Positions 9,701 to 22,899 of a stretch of 64,000 bases of DNA are shown one piece after another. Position numbers and translations under genes: made by a program. The notes beneath the pieces are model-generated. The model was not told the origin of the DNA. It ran no database searches and worked only from the letters and a program-made list of their open reading frames with translations. Origin of the DNA: Lepidonotus clava (lineage: Eukaryota; Annelida; Polychaeta; Phyllodocida; Polynoidae); NCBI GenBank assembly GCA_936440205.1, contig OW387134.1:66801427-66865426 (forward strand), given 5' to 3'. Position 1 is the stretch's first letter, and every line of letters begins with the position of its first letter.

Positions 9701-10559
9701 AGGCTGACCGTCTGTCTGTGCGTCCCTTCATTACACGAGGTCCAGGCTGAGTAATTAACTCGGGCAGGGTATGAATGTGGAGGCAGGGGACGGCCGGGGG
9801 GCGACAAATCAGATCAGGCCCCTCCTCGCTGGGGGCATCCTCAGGGCTATACACTGGTCCTCTTCATCCCTCCCCTTCTCCACTCCCCGCCCCCCGGCTC
9901 CCAGCCTCCCCTCTCTCTCTGGCCGATCCAACCGGTCAGCAGACTGGTCAGGGAACTTTTGTCCACCTAACTTACCCGTCAGTGGCCAGTGATGTAGCTA
10001 CCGTGAAGCCAAGACATGACATTTTATTATATAAAATGATAAAAGTACTAATGCAAATGTGTACACTAAAACTTTGAAGTGTACTCTATGTTATTACCTG
10101 GCGAGATTCAATAACGTTAGTGATGACACAAAAATGGAGCTAGCTACGCCTCTGGGGGCCTCCTTCCCAACAGAAATAGAGTTCCTACAGCTACGATATT
10201 CTACTCTACATTTCAGGAAATTCCAAGTATTCTATATATTAATTGTTAATTTGAGGAACCGTCTATGGTTGTGCTAGGGGTCTCTAGTTTTTCGTATAAA
10301 TATTCTGCTAACTCTTTTCACGTGGACGAATCGTGCTTTAGTTTATACCCTGAATGCACCCTTTGCAAGATTAACGACGTATATTCTGTGACGAATGAAG
10401 ATTATAGGTATACCCTGTATGCCATCCAATCGCGTCATGCTTTATATTGCAAAGCACGAGATGCGACCAAGAAATATCAAGGTGCATTTCAGGTTACATC
10501 AGAGACTACTGGACACCTGTGTTGTGGGTCGAACTCCCTATTGAGCTTGAGCCTGAAAG
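9701..10559. other. Unassigned stretch
   Basis: 9770-9990 is GC-rich and complex. 10265-10564 holds a 99-codon open frame of ordinary composition with several Cys, but no domain, start context or splice pattern that I can recognise. It may be chance. Confidence 0.35.
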
Positions 10560-13440
10560 GTTAGACATTATGGGTTTAGCTGACAGGCTTTAACATTGGT
10601 TCCTCTGGGAAGAGGGCTGTTGCACTTGGCTGCATTTCACTACATTTAGTCTCTCTTTATCAACTAAATTGCCAAGGCTCATTTTGTTTTACAACACTTT
10701 TTATTGTAATAAACTAGGAGCTGCTGTAATAATATTTTATAATAAATTTTCATTCTCATGTAAGCTGAGATATGCTTATCGCTCGGTGTTCTGTCTTACT
10801 TCCTATCCTGTTATCAATCCGTAGTGTGTGGTATTTTCACACCAACCCTCCCCTTCACACTTCCCAAGACTGCACTTTTACCCCCTGCCTGTGTTACAAA
10901 GGACGCCTTGGGTGGTAAAAATGTTCCCCGCATTATCTTCCCAAAAGACGCACAGTTTTTGGCCTTGTTTAATGCTGGGACGCTCCATAAGTCTCGCTTA
11001 TCAGAAAACAAGTCACACAAAGATTCTCTTTAAAGCCGAACCGAGTGTGACAGCCAGGGTAAAAAGAACCGTCGATTTGGGGCCCAAATAAATCTAAACT
11101 AAAAAGTCAATTTACATTCTGAATTATGCGATAAGAATAAGAGTCAATGAGAGCGTATAATAAGCCCATCCCATATGGGGGATTTCCAGGGTTGGACAAA
11201 ATTCATTTATAAAGCATCTTTGTCTCCTAGAATTATGGTTACTGAATAAGCAAAAATGATGTTTTCCTATATCCCAAAGTATTGATCAAACATTGTGATT
11301 TATAACATTTTACCAATTGATAGATTTGCAAGTTTGCCAGCCAATCAGAATGTTGTATTGTAGGGCAAAATAGGGTTTGACATAGGTTGGGCTGACAGGC
11401 TTTAGCATTGGATCCTATGAGAAAGAACCCAATATGTAAAGCTGCATTTTACAATTTTAGGAAGAAAATTGTCAACTAAATTGCTTTGGTTAATTTGGTA
11501 TTATGCAACTCTCTTCATGGAAAAAGCTTGGAGGCAATTTTGGAAATATTTTCTAGTAAACTTTGATGTTGGTGTTATCTGGGATTGGCCTATTCTGGGG
11601 AGCCTTTGTCTTATTAGAGAGGAGCTATCACTCCCCATGAGGCCAAACCCTCTGAGTTTGTTAATGTGTCTCCCGACCCTGATGGAGGAGGTCCCACGTA
11701 GCTTTTATCGTTTTGGCCTTTTTGTATTACGACTTTCCCTTCCATTGAGTATCAGCCACTGGCTATAGATCCAGCTCTGCCGAGTGACATGCGCATTGTG
11801 CTATATATATTATGTATAACAACATACAGAACCTGATTCCTCCCTTCACTCTTTACCTTTGACAAAGAGAATGCGCTCTGCCCTGACTCTTAGTTGTGAC
11901 CAGAGAGAATTAAAGTATGGACTGACCATCTGCGTCAACAAAGGGTTGGAGAAAATATGTCATACATAATCTATCCCAGTCTCGACAAGTCAGATTACTG
12001 AATTAAAGAAGGATTATGTCTTTCTACATCCCCAAATACTGCTAAAATATTATGATTATTGGTTGATTGGCCGATTTACAGGCTTGTTAGCCAATCAAAA
12101 TGCTGCATTTCAAGGTAGAATAGAGAGAGTTTGACGTTATAGGTTGGTTTGACAGGCTTTATCATTGGTTCCTACAGGGAAAGGCTATCATATTAGGTTG
12201 TATTTTGCAAACTTAAGGCAAAATCAACCAAATTGTGATGCATTTTGTATCATGCAACACTCTTTCATAAAATATATAAACCAGGGGGAGTTTTAGTAAT
12301 ATCTTAAGTTTAATTTTAATGCTGATGTAAACTGGAATGGACTTATTGGCTGGAATTTATTAGGGGGATTCAGATCCTCCGCAGCATCTTAGCTTTTACA
12401 ATGTAATTCAAAAATATTTGTATTTCAGTATACTATTTGACAAATTTTCTGTAAAACCCTATATTTATCACCCAATTGTATAATTATATCCTGATATATG
12501 ATTGGGTAGTTTAGAAATAGGTTGACGTATGGATATGCATTGTGGTATCTGAAACTCCCTAATCATGACCCCCCCCCCTCCCTTTAAGTATCCCTTCCCC
12601 CGACCCACCTCCTAGACTGTCTGTGAGGGGAGAAAGATGAAATCGCACAAAACCGCACGCTGTTCAGACAGATACATGTGACATCATCACTGGTGGAGAT
12701 AACCATAGATCAGCCGGCCTCCGAAGTGCACAGAAGTCAGACTCAGAAGAATAACAACATGCGGCAGCCATCTTGGGCTATCAGATCAGTCGATATTCAC
12801 CTGCCTTATCTCTATGGGCATACTTTGTCCGCATCAGACATCCCAAAATAATGCTAAAGTGTTATAATGATTTGCCAGCTGATAAAATGCTATATTTCAA
12901 CATAAAATAGAGTCAGACATTGTAGGTTCGTTTGACAGGCTTTTATCATTGATTCCTAAGGAAACAGGCTATCATATTGGGCTGCCTTTTAGGAACCTTT
13001 TAGGCACAATCTCTCAACCAAATTGTTGGCATTTTGTTTTATGCAACACTCTTTCAGAAATAAACCAGGGGCAATTTTAGTAATATTCTAAGGCCAATTT
13101 TAATGCCAATGTAAACTGGTATGGGCTTATTAGCTGGTATTATGACTCCCCCCCCCCCCCCACCTAAGTATCCCCCAACCACCTAGACGGTCTGTAAGGA
13201 GAGAGATGAAGTCGCACAAAGCCACAGGCTGTTCCGACAGATATACATGCAACATCGTCATTGGTGGAGATAACCATAGATCAGCAGACCTCCGAAGTGC
13301 GCACAAGTCAGACTCTGAAGAATAACAACAAGTTGGCAGCCATCTTGTGCTATCAGATCTGTCGATATTCACCTGCCTTATCTCTATGGACATACTTTGT
13401 CCGTATCATGCCCGTCCCCCCACCCCCTCCGGGTCCCAAT
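10560..13440. repeat. Four direct copies of a ~780-bp repeat
   Basis: TGACAGGCTTTA followed by CATTGG recurs at 10581, 11393, 12150 and 12933 (offsets 812, 757, 783). Around it lie CCAATCAGAAT/CCAATCAAAAT words, CAACTAAATTGC, a GCAACACTCTTTCAT-like stretch and AAACCAGGGG. The last two units also share CACATCGTCA/CATCATCACTGG and GGTGGAGATAACCATAGATC, offset by about 570 bp. An inverted relative is at 43.43-43.89 kb. Confidence 0.7.
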
Positions 13441-13550
13441 GGCCATTGATGTTCTCTCCACCCAGATCCAGACAAGGTGGAGTCAGCCGTATGGCGGATT
13501 GTTTTATATTAAGGTTGTCGAGAAAATGATATTTTTAATGTGAATGACAT

Positions 13551-13680
13551 CCCAGCCAAGTTGCGATGTCACAACCATTCTGCAACAATACCTTTTGGGT
13601 CAGTCTGTTACTTAATAAACCTCACCAAATCCGAAAGTTATCATAATGTTATTTTTGATGAGGTAAGTAAGAATCACTTA
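13551..13680. mobile_element. MITE family B, left end only
   Basis: CCCAGCCAAGTTGCGATGTC, then a GGTCAGTCTGTTACTTA word, as at 19.1 and 57.6 kb. The rest is missing or too decayed. Confidence 0.6.
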
Positions 13681-14404
13681 AGGTAATTAAGTGGGAAATG
13701 TGAATTGAAATCCATTGGAGTTATTTCTTTTGAAATTTGAATATATGAATAGGAGATAAAATGAGGACGTGGCGAGATGTTACTTCACTGCGAACGCATT
13801 GGAAGTGGGAAAGGAAAATGATAATTAGCTGTGAAAAGTCATCTACACAAAACAGGAATTCACAGTTACTATTAAACGGCTCTAAAATGCAAGAATTAAA
13901 AGAACTCTTTACGTGTAATCTAGTTCGGAAAACAAATATAACTGTTGCTCTTAATAAAGCATGGAGATAGTAAGCACGTTAGATTAGTTTACATTTTTTT
14001 AATAAATTGAACTATGAATTCTAAAGGGCAGGTTGCAAAATAGCGACGTCATTAGTAGGATTACATCTGTGATACTTATCACTGACAGTATACACAGGAC
14101 ACACAGAGTCGCTGTCTTGTATCTGGCCCTTGGCCGAGGCACGTGTAGGACTTCGTAATGGGATTAGTCCACGGCTTCTGGTGGCCAGATAGCAGGGGAG
14201 GGTGGCAACATCAGGAGGGGTATAGATGAGGGGGGCATGTCGGATGTCGAATTTAAGAATTGGCTGTGTCCCATGTCATATGTTTTTGATATTCGTATTG
14301 ATTCTAAAATGTCATCATGTCGCATGCGAAATTTAAAGAATACCTTACGTTTTGTCGCTCTGTTTGTTCATGTCGATAAGCTCCATGTCGCAAGTTGAAT
14401 TCAC

Positions 14405-14704
14405 CCTACCACGTTTACAGTATTTTCTTCTGGCTAATTTCGACAAATATTATCGACAAAACCACTGGAAAATATATAGGAAATGCAGAAGTATCCATCT
14501 GCAATGAACATCTATAGTCATACCAATTCAGAAAATATTACATAAATATATAAGACATAAACTAAAAAAAATACTTAATGAGAGGTTTTCATCGTGTTCA
14601 ATTACAAATAAAGTCAATATTAATGCAATTTTTTATACCTACGCGTCGTGACTTGTCAACATAACCCAGCATGCACCTTGATCAAGGCTAACCTGCAGGT
14701 AGAA
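14405..14704. repeat. Dispersed repeat L, copy leading into the minisatellite
   Basis: TTTACAGTATTTT, GGCTAATTTCGACAAA, AAAATATATAGGAAAT and CCTGCAGGTA are shared with copies at 22.90, 41.89 and 56.46 kb. Confidence 0.6.
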
Positions 14705-15358
14705 TAGAGGTAATTGACCATCCTCGTTAGGGAAAATTTAAGAAATGGCTATGTCGCCCCGTTCCTTGGTCGGGAGAATTTGATAAACGGCTATATCACC
14801 CCGTTCCTTGAAAGGGAGAATTTAAGAAATATATATATATATATATCGCCTTGTTCCTTGATAGGGAGAATTTAAGAAATGGCTATGTCACCCTGTTCCT
14901 TGATATGGAGCATTTAAGAAATGGCTATGTCGCCCTGTTCCTTGGTAGGGAGAATTTAAGAAACGGCTATGTCGCCCTGTTCCTTGATATGGAGAATTTA
15001 AGAAATGGCTATGTCGCCCTGTTTCTTGGTAGGGAGAATTTAAGAAATAGCTATGTCGCCCTGTTCCTTGGTAGGGAGAATTCAAGAAATAGCTATATCA
15101 CCCCATTCCTTGATAGGGAGAATTTAAGAAATGGCTATGTCGCCCTGTTCCTTGGTAGGGAGAATTCAAGAAATAGCTATATCGCCCCATTCCTTGATAG
15201 GGAGAATTTAAGAAATGGCTATGTCGCCCCATTCCTTGATAGGGAGAATTTAAGAAATGGCTATGTCACCCTGTTCCTTGGTAGGGAGAATTTAAGAAAT
15301 GGCTATGACGCCCCGTTCCTTGATAGGGAGAATTTAAGAAATGGCTATGTCGCCCTGT
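14705..15358. repeat. 42-bp minisatellite, about 15 units
   Basis: The unit carries GAGAATTTAAGAAATGGCTA, a TGTCGCCC word and GTTCCTTG(A/G)TAGG. GGGAGAATT falls every 42 bp from 14772. One unit has GGCT replaced by an AT run (14829-14846). Because 42 is a multiple of three, frames stay open by chance. I see no signs of a real gene (no signal peptide, no known domain, no fitting flanks). Confidence 0.95.
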
Positions 15359-15784
15359 AGATTTTAACGGTCTACGCCCATAGCAGACGGTATCAGGGAC
15401 CTCCAGCAGGATGGGAAGACAAACAGGAGTCGTTGGTGAGGGGGGGGGGGGGGGGTAGGAGTACCTACACAGGCCGATAGGGGGAGGTGTCGGCGCCCCA
15501 GGTAATGAGAGGGCGTGTTGGGTTGACAGGGCTCCCTCCTAAATCCTACCTGATAACGACAGCGCTCCTCCTTACCCCCCCCCCCCTCCCCCCCCCCACC
15601 TCTCTCCCCTCACACCTCCTGCTCCTTCGCCCACCTTTTCTCACTTTGAGCCTATGTTCAACAGGCTGGTTTAGCTGCAGATTTTAAAAATCAGTATTGG
15701 GTACTGGGATTAAGTATAGACTTTTAGTATTTATCATTAGAAAGGTATTATTCTCTTTCAAATAAGATTTTGATGACTCCCAAT

Positions 15785-16316
15785 ACTGTCGCTGTAACCA
15801 ACTGTTGCAACGTTATATTGTGTCATTCTGATAACGTTCTTGTAATGTTATACATGAGGCTAATAGGATGACTTCACTCAATAAGAATGTCACAGTAACG
15901 TGTCTGTTTAGGTGTGGTTGAGAACTCACTCATAGAGGATGTCACAATAGCATTCTGTTTAGGTTTGGCTGACACCTAACCTAATAAGATGGTCATAGTA
16001 ACATTCTGTTTAGGTAAGGTTAAGACCTGGCATAATCAAAACATCACAATAATAAGATTATTCTGTTTAAGTGAGGTTAGGACCATCCCTGCTCAGGAGG
16101 TCACAACAATATTCTGTTTAATTGAAGTCTGGACCTCACCTAATCAGAACATCTTGACCTAACCTTACCAAAATGTAATGATAACATACTCTTTTGGTTA
16201 GGTCTCAACCTCCCAGAAAAATAATTTAACAGTTATGTGACATTTTAGTAAGTAACAGACTAACCAAAATAATATGGTTGCATAATGTGACCGTTACGTC
16301 ACACCTTGGCTGGGTA
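15785..16316. mobile_element. MITE family B with internally expanded ~60-bp units
   Basis: The right end is CACACCTTGGCTGGGTA. Inside, ATTCTGTTTA(G/A)(G/T)T followed by a GAGGTTAGGAC-like word recurs about five times between 15900 and 16150. The unit is part of the family-B interior, so it was amplified within this copy. Confidence 0.55.
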
Positions 16317-16937
16317 GGCTTTACACTTCATTCTCCTTGTAATATTATATACTCGGGCAGTAATCTTTTGACACCCATCTCATATTCAGGGTTGTACTGT
16401 CAACCTCTGTATGTTTTCCTATACTCCCCACCCCCCTCCGTCTAACCCCTGCCCCCCCCCCCCGCCCTGTGCTACCACACACCCCACCCCCGTCCCCAGC
16501 TACCAGAAGGCCTATAGTAATGTTCATCCCACCGCCCACCTTACATACGGCAGTAATTACCTGTGAGCTGCTCGCGAGCTGCTCAGTCTGCCAATCCCGA
16601 CCCACTCTCTCTCAAAGTGGGACTGTACGAGAGCAGCCATTTTTGTTGAGAATTCCACCATGCTTCCCAGAGTGCTTTGCAGCCGCTGCTTCATGGCAGG
16701 AGGGGGGTAGCGAGCCAGTAATAACATTGCCAGGGTAGGGTAGCCTAGACTAAATATACATTGCCCAATGGAAATAATCTGGTCATAATATGCAAATTTA
16801 CCAATTGACCAGTGAGGGCCATTGGATCTGTGTGGGTGTACGGACCCATTATGTAAAAACGGACTAGCGAGCTGCTCAGCAGTCGGCGCGTGAAGAGGCG
16901 AGCTGCTCGAGTATCAGGTGCGGAGAAAATTCATTAA

Positions 16938-17331
16938 AATAATGAAGGAATCCTCTCCCCTCCCCCTCCTTTGTATTAGCAATGTCTCAAAATATACAGA
17001 AACTTTGACACATGGCTTTGAGAGGCTTTCTTTAGGACATAATTAAAATTAGAAGAATGAATCTACGGCGTCACTTGTATACTGACAGGATATATCAAAG
17101 CTACATAGGCCTACTAATCATTGAAACCTCTGTGAATTACCATATGTTTGTTACGTTTATTTCTGTTTCTGTCTGCACGTATCTACCTTCACTTGACCCT
17201 ATGAGCCTTATATAAATATATATGTAGATATGTAGATATTATATATATAAATATCTCTTATACATAGGTCTATGAATAATGATTAGATATGTATATATAT
17301 TGCATTTACATCTATATATATTGCATTTACA

Positions 17332-17370
<39 letters not shown>

Positions 17371-17640
17371 AGAGAGCGAGAATATAGATGAGCGTCACTA
17401 AATACTTCAACTATATTATCCATATTAGATTATTCTTTTGCATACTAATGATACCATTGCCGCCTGTAGTTTACTGAAGATTGCTCTCCCAGAAGGCACG
17501 CCCAGCTCCTGACATTCACGATGCTAAAGCAAGTAGATTCAAATGCGTTTCAAACGATTTATACACGGTGCCACTTGATATATACTGAGATCGATTAAAC
17601 TGCTCACGTATTTCAACGCTCCTGGTAATGTTGCTCAATT
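16938..17640. other. AT-rich unassigned stretch with TA microsatellites
   Basis: TATA-rich runs at 17208-17290 and a long (TA)n at 17334-17366. Flanking sequence shows no repeat family that I recognise and no coding signal. Confidence 0.6.
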
Positions 17641-19142
17641 CATAGTTGTACAGGTGGTATCCCCTTTTCGCAAGTCCTCTCTGAATAAAGGTGAAACCAG
17701 GTGTGGTATTACATTGCTGGGTGGATTATCCAGTTCCCAGAAGGCTGTGTCAGTCTACCTGTGTCCGTGTACAGGAGGAGCCGGGGAGCTGGGAAAATCC
17801 AATATTTATACATGGTCGAAAAGGGACATGGTAAAGTTTAAGTTAGGAATATCATCTAGATAAATTTTGCTGAGCAGTCAGATTGTCTGTTGCCTGCCTG
17901 ACCTGTAAAACGCATTTAATTTGTCTGATATCTAGTCCATACTGTGCCATACTTTATATATTAAATCCTAACTATGTTTTTTGTATTGCAATATCTGTGC
18001 ACTTTCCTGCTTGCGATAATATTTTAGTCAGTGCTTAACTTAGTATGACCTAAAAGATTTTGGTTGAATTAGAATATAACTGATAATAAAGTGATGAATA
18101 TGTGATATCCATTGAAGTATGGTGGATTCACATAAACTCAATATAGAATTGTGTTATAAATGGGTATTTGGCTCCGATTACAACTTAGCTGGAAGTTATA
18201 AGAAGTTATATTCTAAAAATATGTATTACATTGTCCTGCAGTTATGTTAATGTGTCCCTACATGGAAGAACATGGTGATGTTATTATGAATGTGGTTTAA
18301 TAAATAATGATACAAAAATGTAATATCACATACCAATGCGGAGATAAGTTAAGAATATTAACGCTGCCATTCAGTAATTTTTGGTGTACTCGCACAGAGC
18401 TGCTCTCTCGGTGGGACGTCAGAAAAATTTTCCGAAGCCCACCTCGCATGATCCAGGGTCGTACTTTCAATCTCTGCATGTTTTCCAATAGTACAACCCC
18501 TTGAGACCCTGTACAATGATATATACCGTATTTAATCCCAAACCTTCTTTTTATTTCAAATTCAAGCTATAACTTTACAGTGGAAAGGATGAAACGGAAA
18601 GACACAATGGAATAGAAAACGGATATTGTTCTCACATCTTACTTCCGCCATATAATTATTCCCTTATGTAATAGCATCATAAGTTATTTTACATAATCCT
18701 TCAGGTATGACAACCTTTGTGAAATGTTATTATCATTATTAAAATATATATCAATCAGCTGAATATTATAAAGACAATGCGTCCTGCTTACTCTGTGACA
18801 GCCTTTGGTATAGGCTTAGGTCTTTATCAGGACAAGTAAGGAAAGACCACCCCTTTCTGGGGACTCAGTGCTTAGTAAGATGAGTGCTGGCACCGCCCGA
18901 ATGAACCCATCGCCGATGGGTCTCCATTGTCATCCCTTCCGCAGAAAGATGGCTTTTTCGGCATTGCCGCCGACCCGCCTACTCTCGTACCTCGCCTCTC
19001 GTCGATTGTTTGTCTGTCCTCTTTTGGTATGCAATGTATCATGGGCTGTGGTAAAGATATGGTGCTTCCTCAGTGTACTCTACTGGATCTTTTTCTCAGT
19101 GTAATGATATACTTTAGGGCTTCCTATACCAAGCAGTATATC
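17640..19142. other. Unassigned stretch
   Basis: No gene, RNA or bounded element recognised. A phrase AGGGTCGTACTTTCAATCTC with GCATGTTTTCC near 18455-18487 is similar to AGGGTTGTACTGTCAACCTC near 16390, so an old dispersed repeat covers at least 16365-16425 and 18420-18500. A GC-richer part at 18890-19060 has no open frame that I trust. Confidence 0.5.
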
Positions 19143-19510
19143 CCCAGCCAAGCTGCGACGTAACAGAAACGTTCTGCAACTATACTTTTTTAGTCAGTTT
19201 GGTACTTACTAAGATGGCACATAACAATTATGTTATTTATGGTTAGATCGAAACCTCATCAAATCACAATGTTATTAAAACATTATTTTTTGGTGAGGTT
19301 AGGATGAAACCAAAAAAGAACGGTATAAGAACATTCTGTTTAGGTTGAATAACATAACCAGAACGTTATAAAAACATCGCAGTGCAGCGTTACAGTAGTA
19401 CGTTGCTGCAACATTATTGGGAGCCATCAAAATTACGTAACAAGAACCAATACAGAACCAAACAGAACATTGCTGCAATGTTATAATAATGTCACACGCT
19501 TGCCTGGGTC
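19143..19510. mobile_element. MITE family B, nearly full-length
   Basis: CCCAGCCAAGCTGCGACG at the left, CACGCTTGCCTGGGT at the right. Interior: TTAGTCAGTTTGGTACTTAC, GGTGAGGTTAGGATGAAACC, GTAACAAGAACCAATACAG. About 370 bp, non-coding. Confidence 0.8.
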
Positions 19511-19832
19511 AAACATGTTGACTAAGCCTGGACAACGAAGGTACTTATTTGGATTACTAGTTCAGCTCTTTTGTAAGATTATTTGCGATATAACGGAAAT
19601 TGTTCTGAAAGGTTATTTTAGGTCTACTATATTGGAAATTGGAAACAGCACCAATGCTAACGTTGTATTGTGTATATACATAATAAAGCAGGCGGGCTTG
19701 ATTAACCTGGAGTTTTTTTATTTCGATGGAGGGGAGTCTATGTCTCCTGTTGAATCTAAGATACGACTCTGCTGAATATATTGGTCGCTGGAGAATGTCT
19801 ATGTCCCATTTTGAATTTGAGAAATGGCCATT

Positions 19833-20175
19833 GGCCCGTTGCACAATAGAATTTCGTTGTGAGGATCAAACAACCAAAGCACAACGAACATTTGCAAAAC
19901 AGGGAAATGTTTCTTTGTTACAAAGAATTTCCCTTGTTACTTTAATAGTAAAAATCTCTGGTTCTAATGAATGGAATTGAATTCTGTAAATTGATATAAA
20001 AAGGGAAGACATTGGAGAAAAACAACTCTTTGAGGGCATTCTAAATATAGAAAAAAAATTGCCGAAAAAATGTTTGTTGTTAAGAAAATAACTGCAAATA
20101 ATTTATTTAGCAACAACAAACTCTTTCGCTATTTATTATATTTTAGTTGTTGCGAAACCCATTGTGCAACGGGCC
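19833..20175. mobile_element. MITE with GGCCCGTTGCACAAT ends
   Basis: GGCCCGTTGCACAAT and ATTGTGCAACGGGCC are perfect 15-bp inverted ends, extending imperfectly inward (TTCGTTGTG versus GTTGCGAAA). The interior is AT-rich, with an AGAATTTC/AACAACAAAC motif set. Confidence 0.85.
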
Positions 20176-21430
20176 ACATGACCTTTATGTCATAACTTTG
20201 AGCCCGCTGTCGCCTGCCACCAGTAATCCCCGTCTAACTGAAGTAATTACCATGCGGCCGTGTCCATTTTAGGTGTGGACTTCCACAAGTTTCTTACACC
20301 CAGTTTTCGTCAGTTCTTCGCCACCCAATACCCCCCCACCCCCACCCCAACCCAACCCCGCCGTCTGGTCGACAGAAGACGATGAAATACGAGCCTGAGG
20401 AAACCTGGCTTCTCATCACCGAGTAGGGAGGTATGAATATAGATGAAGACAATACAGGGAACGATCCTCCTCCACGGCGTGTTGGAGGGCCGGCCAGGAG
20501 GAGGAAATGGGGGGGAGGGGAGGGGTAGGGTGTTTGCGACGTCCCCCCGCCTACAATAAAACATCCCAACGTTGGGGGGCCCAGGGAGGAAGGGGGGGGG
20601 GGGTACTCTGTTCAGAAATGTGTACCAACTGCGGTAGGAACCTCCAGAGACGATAGCTGTCAATAGCTCAAAGAGTTGGCTGTCAAATAATCATACCAGC
20701 TTTTAGGGGCGCTGTCAATAATATATTACCATTTATACTAGATTAAAAGTTGATTGTATACGTATTGCAATTCATTCAGTGTGCCTAGTTATTGATTATT
20801 TAGTTATTGAGTTATTGATAAAAGCTTTCGTTGGAGGGGCACTCAATCAGCTGTGGCTGTAAACACCGCAAGGGAAGGAAAAGGGGGCTATCACTGACCA
20901 GACTACTCTAAAAAGGGGTGCTGCCAAGGCCTACTGTTGGATGAGGGCTGTAAAGGATGGCTTCTGTATAGTCCAAAGAAATTAAGCTATCATGGCCATG
21001 CTTTAAACTGGTAAAATTCATTTAAAAGGTTCATTTTATCATAATCTTTGAAGAACAATGCTCAACACTTTCGTTTCGTAGGCAAACACAGTAGCTGTAG
21101 TGAAAACAAGGGGCTGTCCCTTGACATCTCACAAATCTGGGGGCCATAAACTCAATACTGGCATTGCACGGAGCTGTACGTCATATCACATAATTGTGGC
21201 TGTAGGTTTTGCAGTGAATACTCTTCTATCAAAGAGTCAGTGGCCCCATCCCCACATGGGTCCGCCGCCCCCCCCCCCCCCATACACACACCACAATATA
21301 GCACCTCATATCTCAAGCCCCTGTAACATTACTCTGTCAAATGAGGAGGTCTTTTTCTATGAGGGTACCCTGTTTGTCGGTAGCTGCAAGGCCCTTCCTC
21401 CTCAGACTCGTTTTTCTCCTTCACGATGAA
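20176..21430. other. Unassigned stretch
   Basis: It holds a C-rich low-complexity part (20325-20360), a G-rich part (20505-20610) and moderately complex sequence at 20700-21240. No coding region or inverted-repeat element was recognised. Confidence 0.5.
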
Positions 21431-21439
21431 TGGTGGGAC

Positions 21440-21690
21440 GGGACGCTAGGACTGGGGACAGTGGGGGGACGCTGAGGGGACGCTGAGGGGACGGTGGGGG
21501 ATGGTGGGGGATGGTGGAGGGACGCTCTGAGGGGCGGAGGGGGATACTTGGGGAACCCTGGGGAACCCTGGGGGGACGCTGGTAGAACACTAGGGGGACG
21601 CTAGGGGGACGCTGGGGGGACGCTGGGGGGACGCTGGGGGGACGCTGGGGGGACGCTGGGGGGACGCTGGGGGGACGCCGGGGAGAATCT
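21440..21690. repeat. G-rich 12-bp minisatellite
   Basis: GCTGGGGGGACG is repeated tandemly, nearly perfectly from 21600 to 21676 and with variants (GCTGAGGGGACG, GGTGGGGGAT) back to 21440. Runs of five or six G at regular spacing could form G-quadruplexes. Confidence 0.9.
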
Positions 21691-22322
21691 GGGGAGGAGA
21701 CGCTGCGGGTGGTAGGTTGCGGCAGGGGGGACGCGGGGGCATGGTAGGGCGTTGTATGATGTACAAGTGGACTGTTGGACTGTTGTAGCGCCTCTTACCC
21801 CTCTCCCATCCCCCACAACCCCGACCCCCCTCAACTTCCATCCATCTGATTGATCCGCTGGTCTAAGTGGTTCTGAGGCTGGCATTGTCTGACCACCCCC
21901 TGCCCGGCCGTAGGGAAAGGGGTGAGCGACTCTCGAGTTACTCAGAGTTGCTCAAAGGTCCTAGCATACCCCTTCATGTAGCAAGGAGCTTGTTAGACGG
22001 GAGGTGCATCAGCTGTTACCCTGGTGTAAATGTAATACAATTTAGTAAGAACCTTTGGGTAGCAAAGTGTTACTTTAAGATAGGATGGTGCCCCGCCACT
22101 CTGGCGGTTACCCCTGGGGTACGGGCTGTAGGACTATGAAGAAGAATGACTCCTCGAATGATGTCTAAGAGAAGCACTTCATATAGCCGACCTCTGAGGG
22201 TGGGGCCGTATAGGAGGTCAGGGTTAGCTTTTATAAGGGGAGACTTCTCAGTACACCATTCAACTTGATCAAAACCTTACAGGGATGTCATCAATTCTAT
22301 TTCAGTGACCAACACATACAAG

Positions 22323-22585
22323 TATAGACGTCGTGCAGATGACGTCACATTGTCCGAAATGTGCTGGCCGCCATATTGGTGATCAATTTATTGTCAGTAT
22401 TTTATCAATTTTTTAACATTTAAAACAAATGTTTTTGCTATATTTGATTCAAATCAGTTCATTCAACAATCCCCAACCCTTAGAATTTTGAATTATGAAT
22501 TAAATCCAAAGCCACGTGGTCATGATCACCACATGGTGATCACCAAAAAGTGATAACGTGATCACATCTGCACAAGGTCTATGTA
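22323..22585. mobile_element. MITE family C (CATAGACCTTGTGCAGATG ends)
   Basis: TATAGACGTCGTGCAGATG at the left and CATCTGCACAAGGTCTATG at the right are inverted repeats. The right part holds GTGATCAC words that can fold back (22535-22570). TA flanks are present. Confidence 0.8.
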
Positions 22586-22899
22586 TAGGAATATAGGTTT
22601 CCACCGCCTGCATTATAATTGTTTTGGGAATTTTATAAAGTTACGGCGATTCATTTAAAATCTTTAAGAAGCAGGGGGATTACAATTGAGAATCTGAGTA
22701 ACAGAGAAGTTTATTAAAGCTTTCTTACTTTTGAAAAGAATTTTGCAGGATACTACCTCAAAATACCAAGTGAATCTATTGTGTCCCCGATTGTCACTGT
22801 CGCTAATCGGATAATAGGTACATCTAGGCTGGGATGATTACGCGTATAAGGCACGGAAAAAGTTCTTTTGTAATAGCTATATTTCTGCTATTGCACAAT

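Noticed and set aside
10265-10564. 99-codon Cys-containing frame as a host exon
   Set aside because: No domain, no splice borders that I trust, and no neighbouring exon; kept only as a note in the unassigned stretch.
14851-15360. 169-codon open frame of 14-residue repeats
   Set aside because: Period 42 keeps any stop-free frame open. No start context, domain or flanking exon supports a gene.
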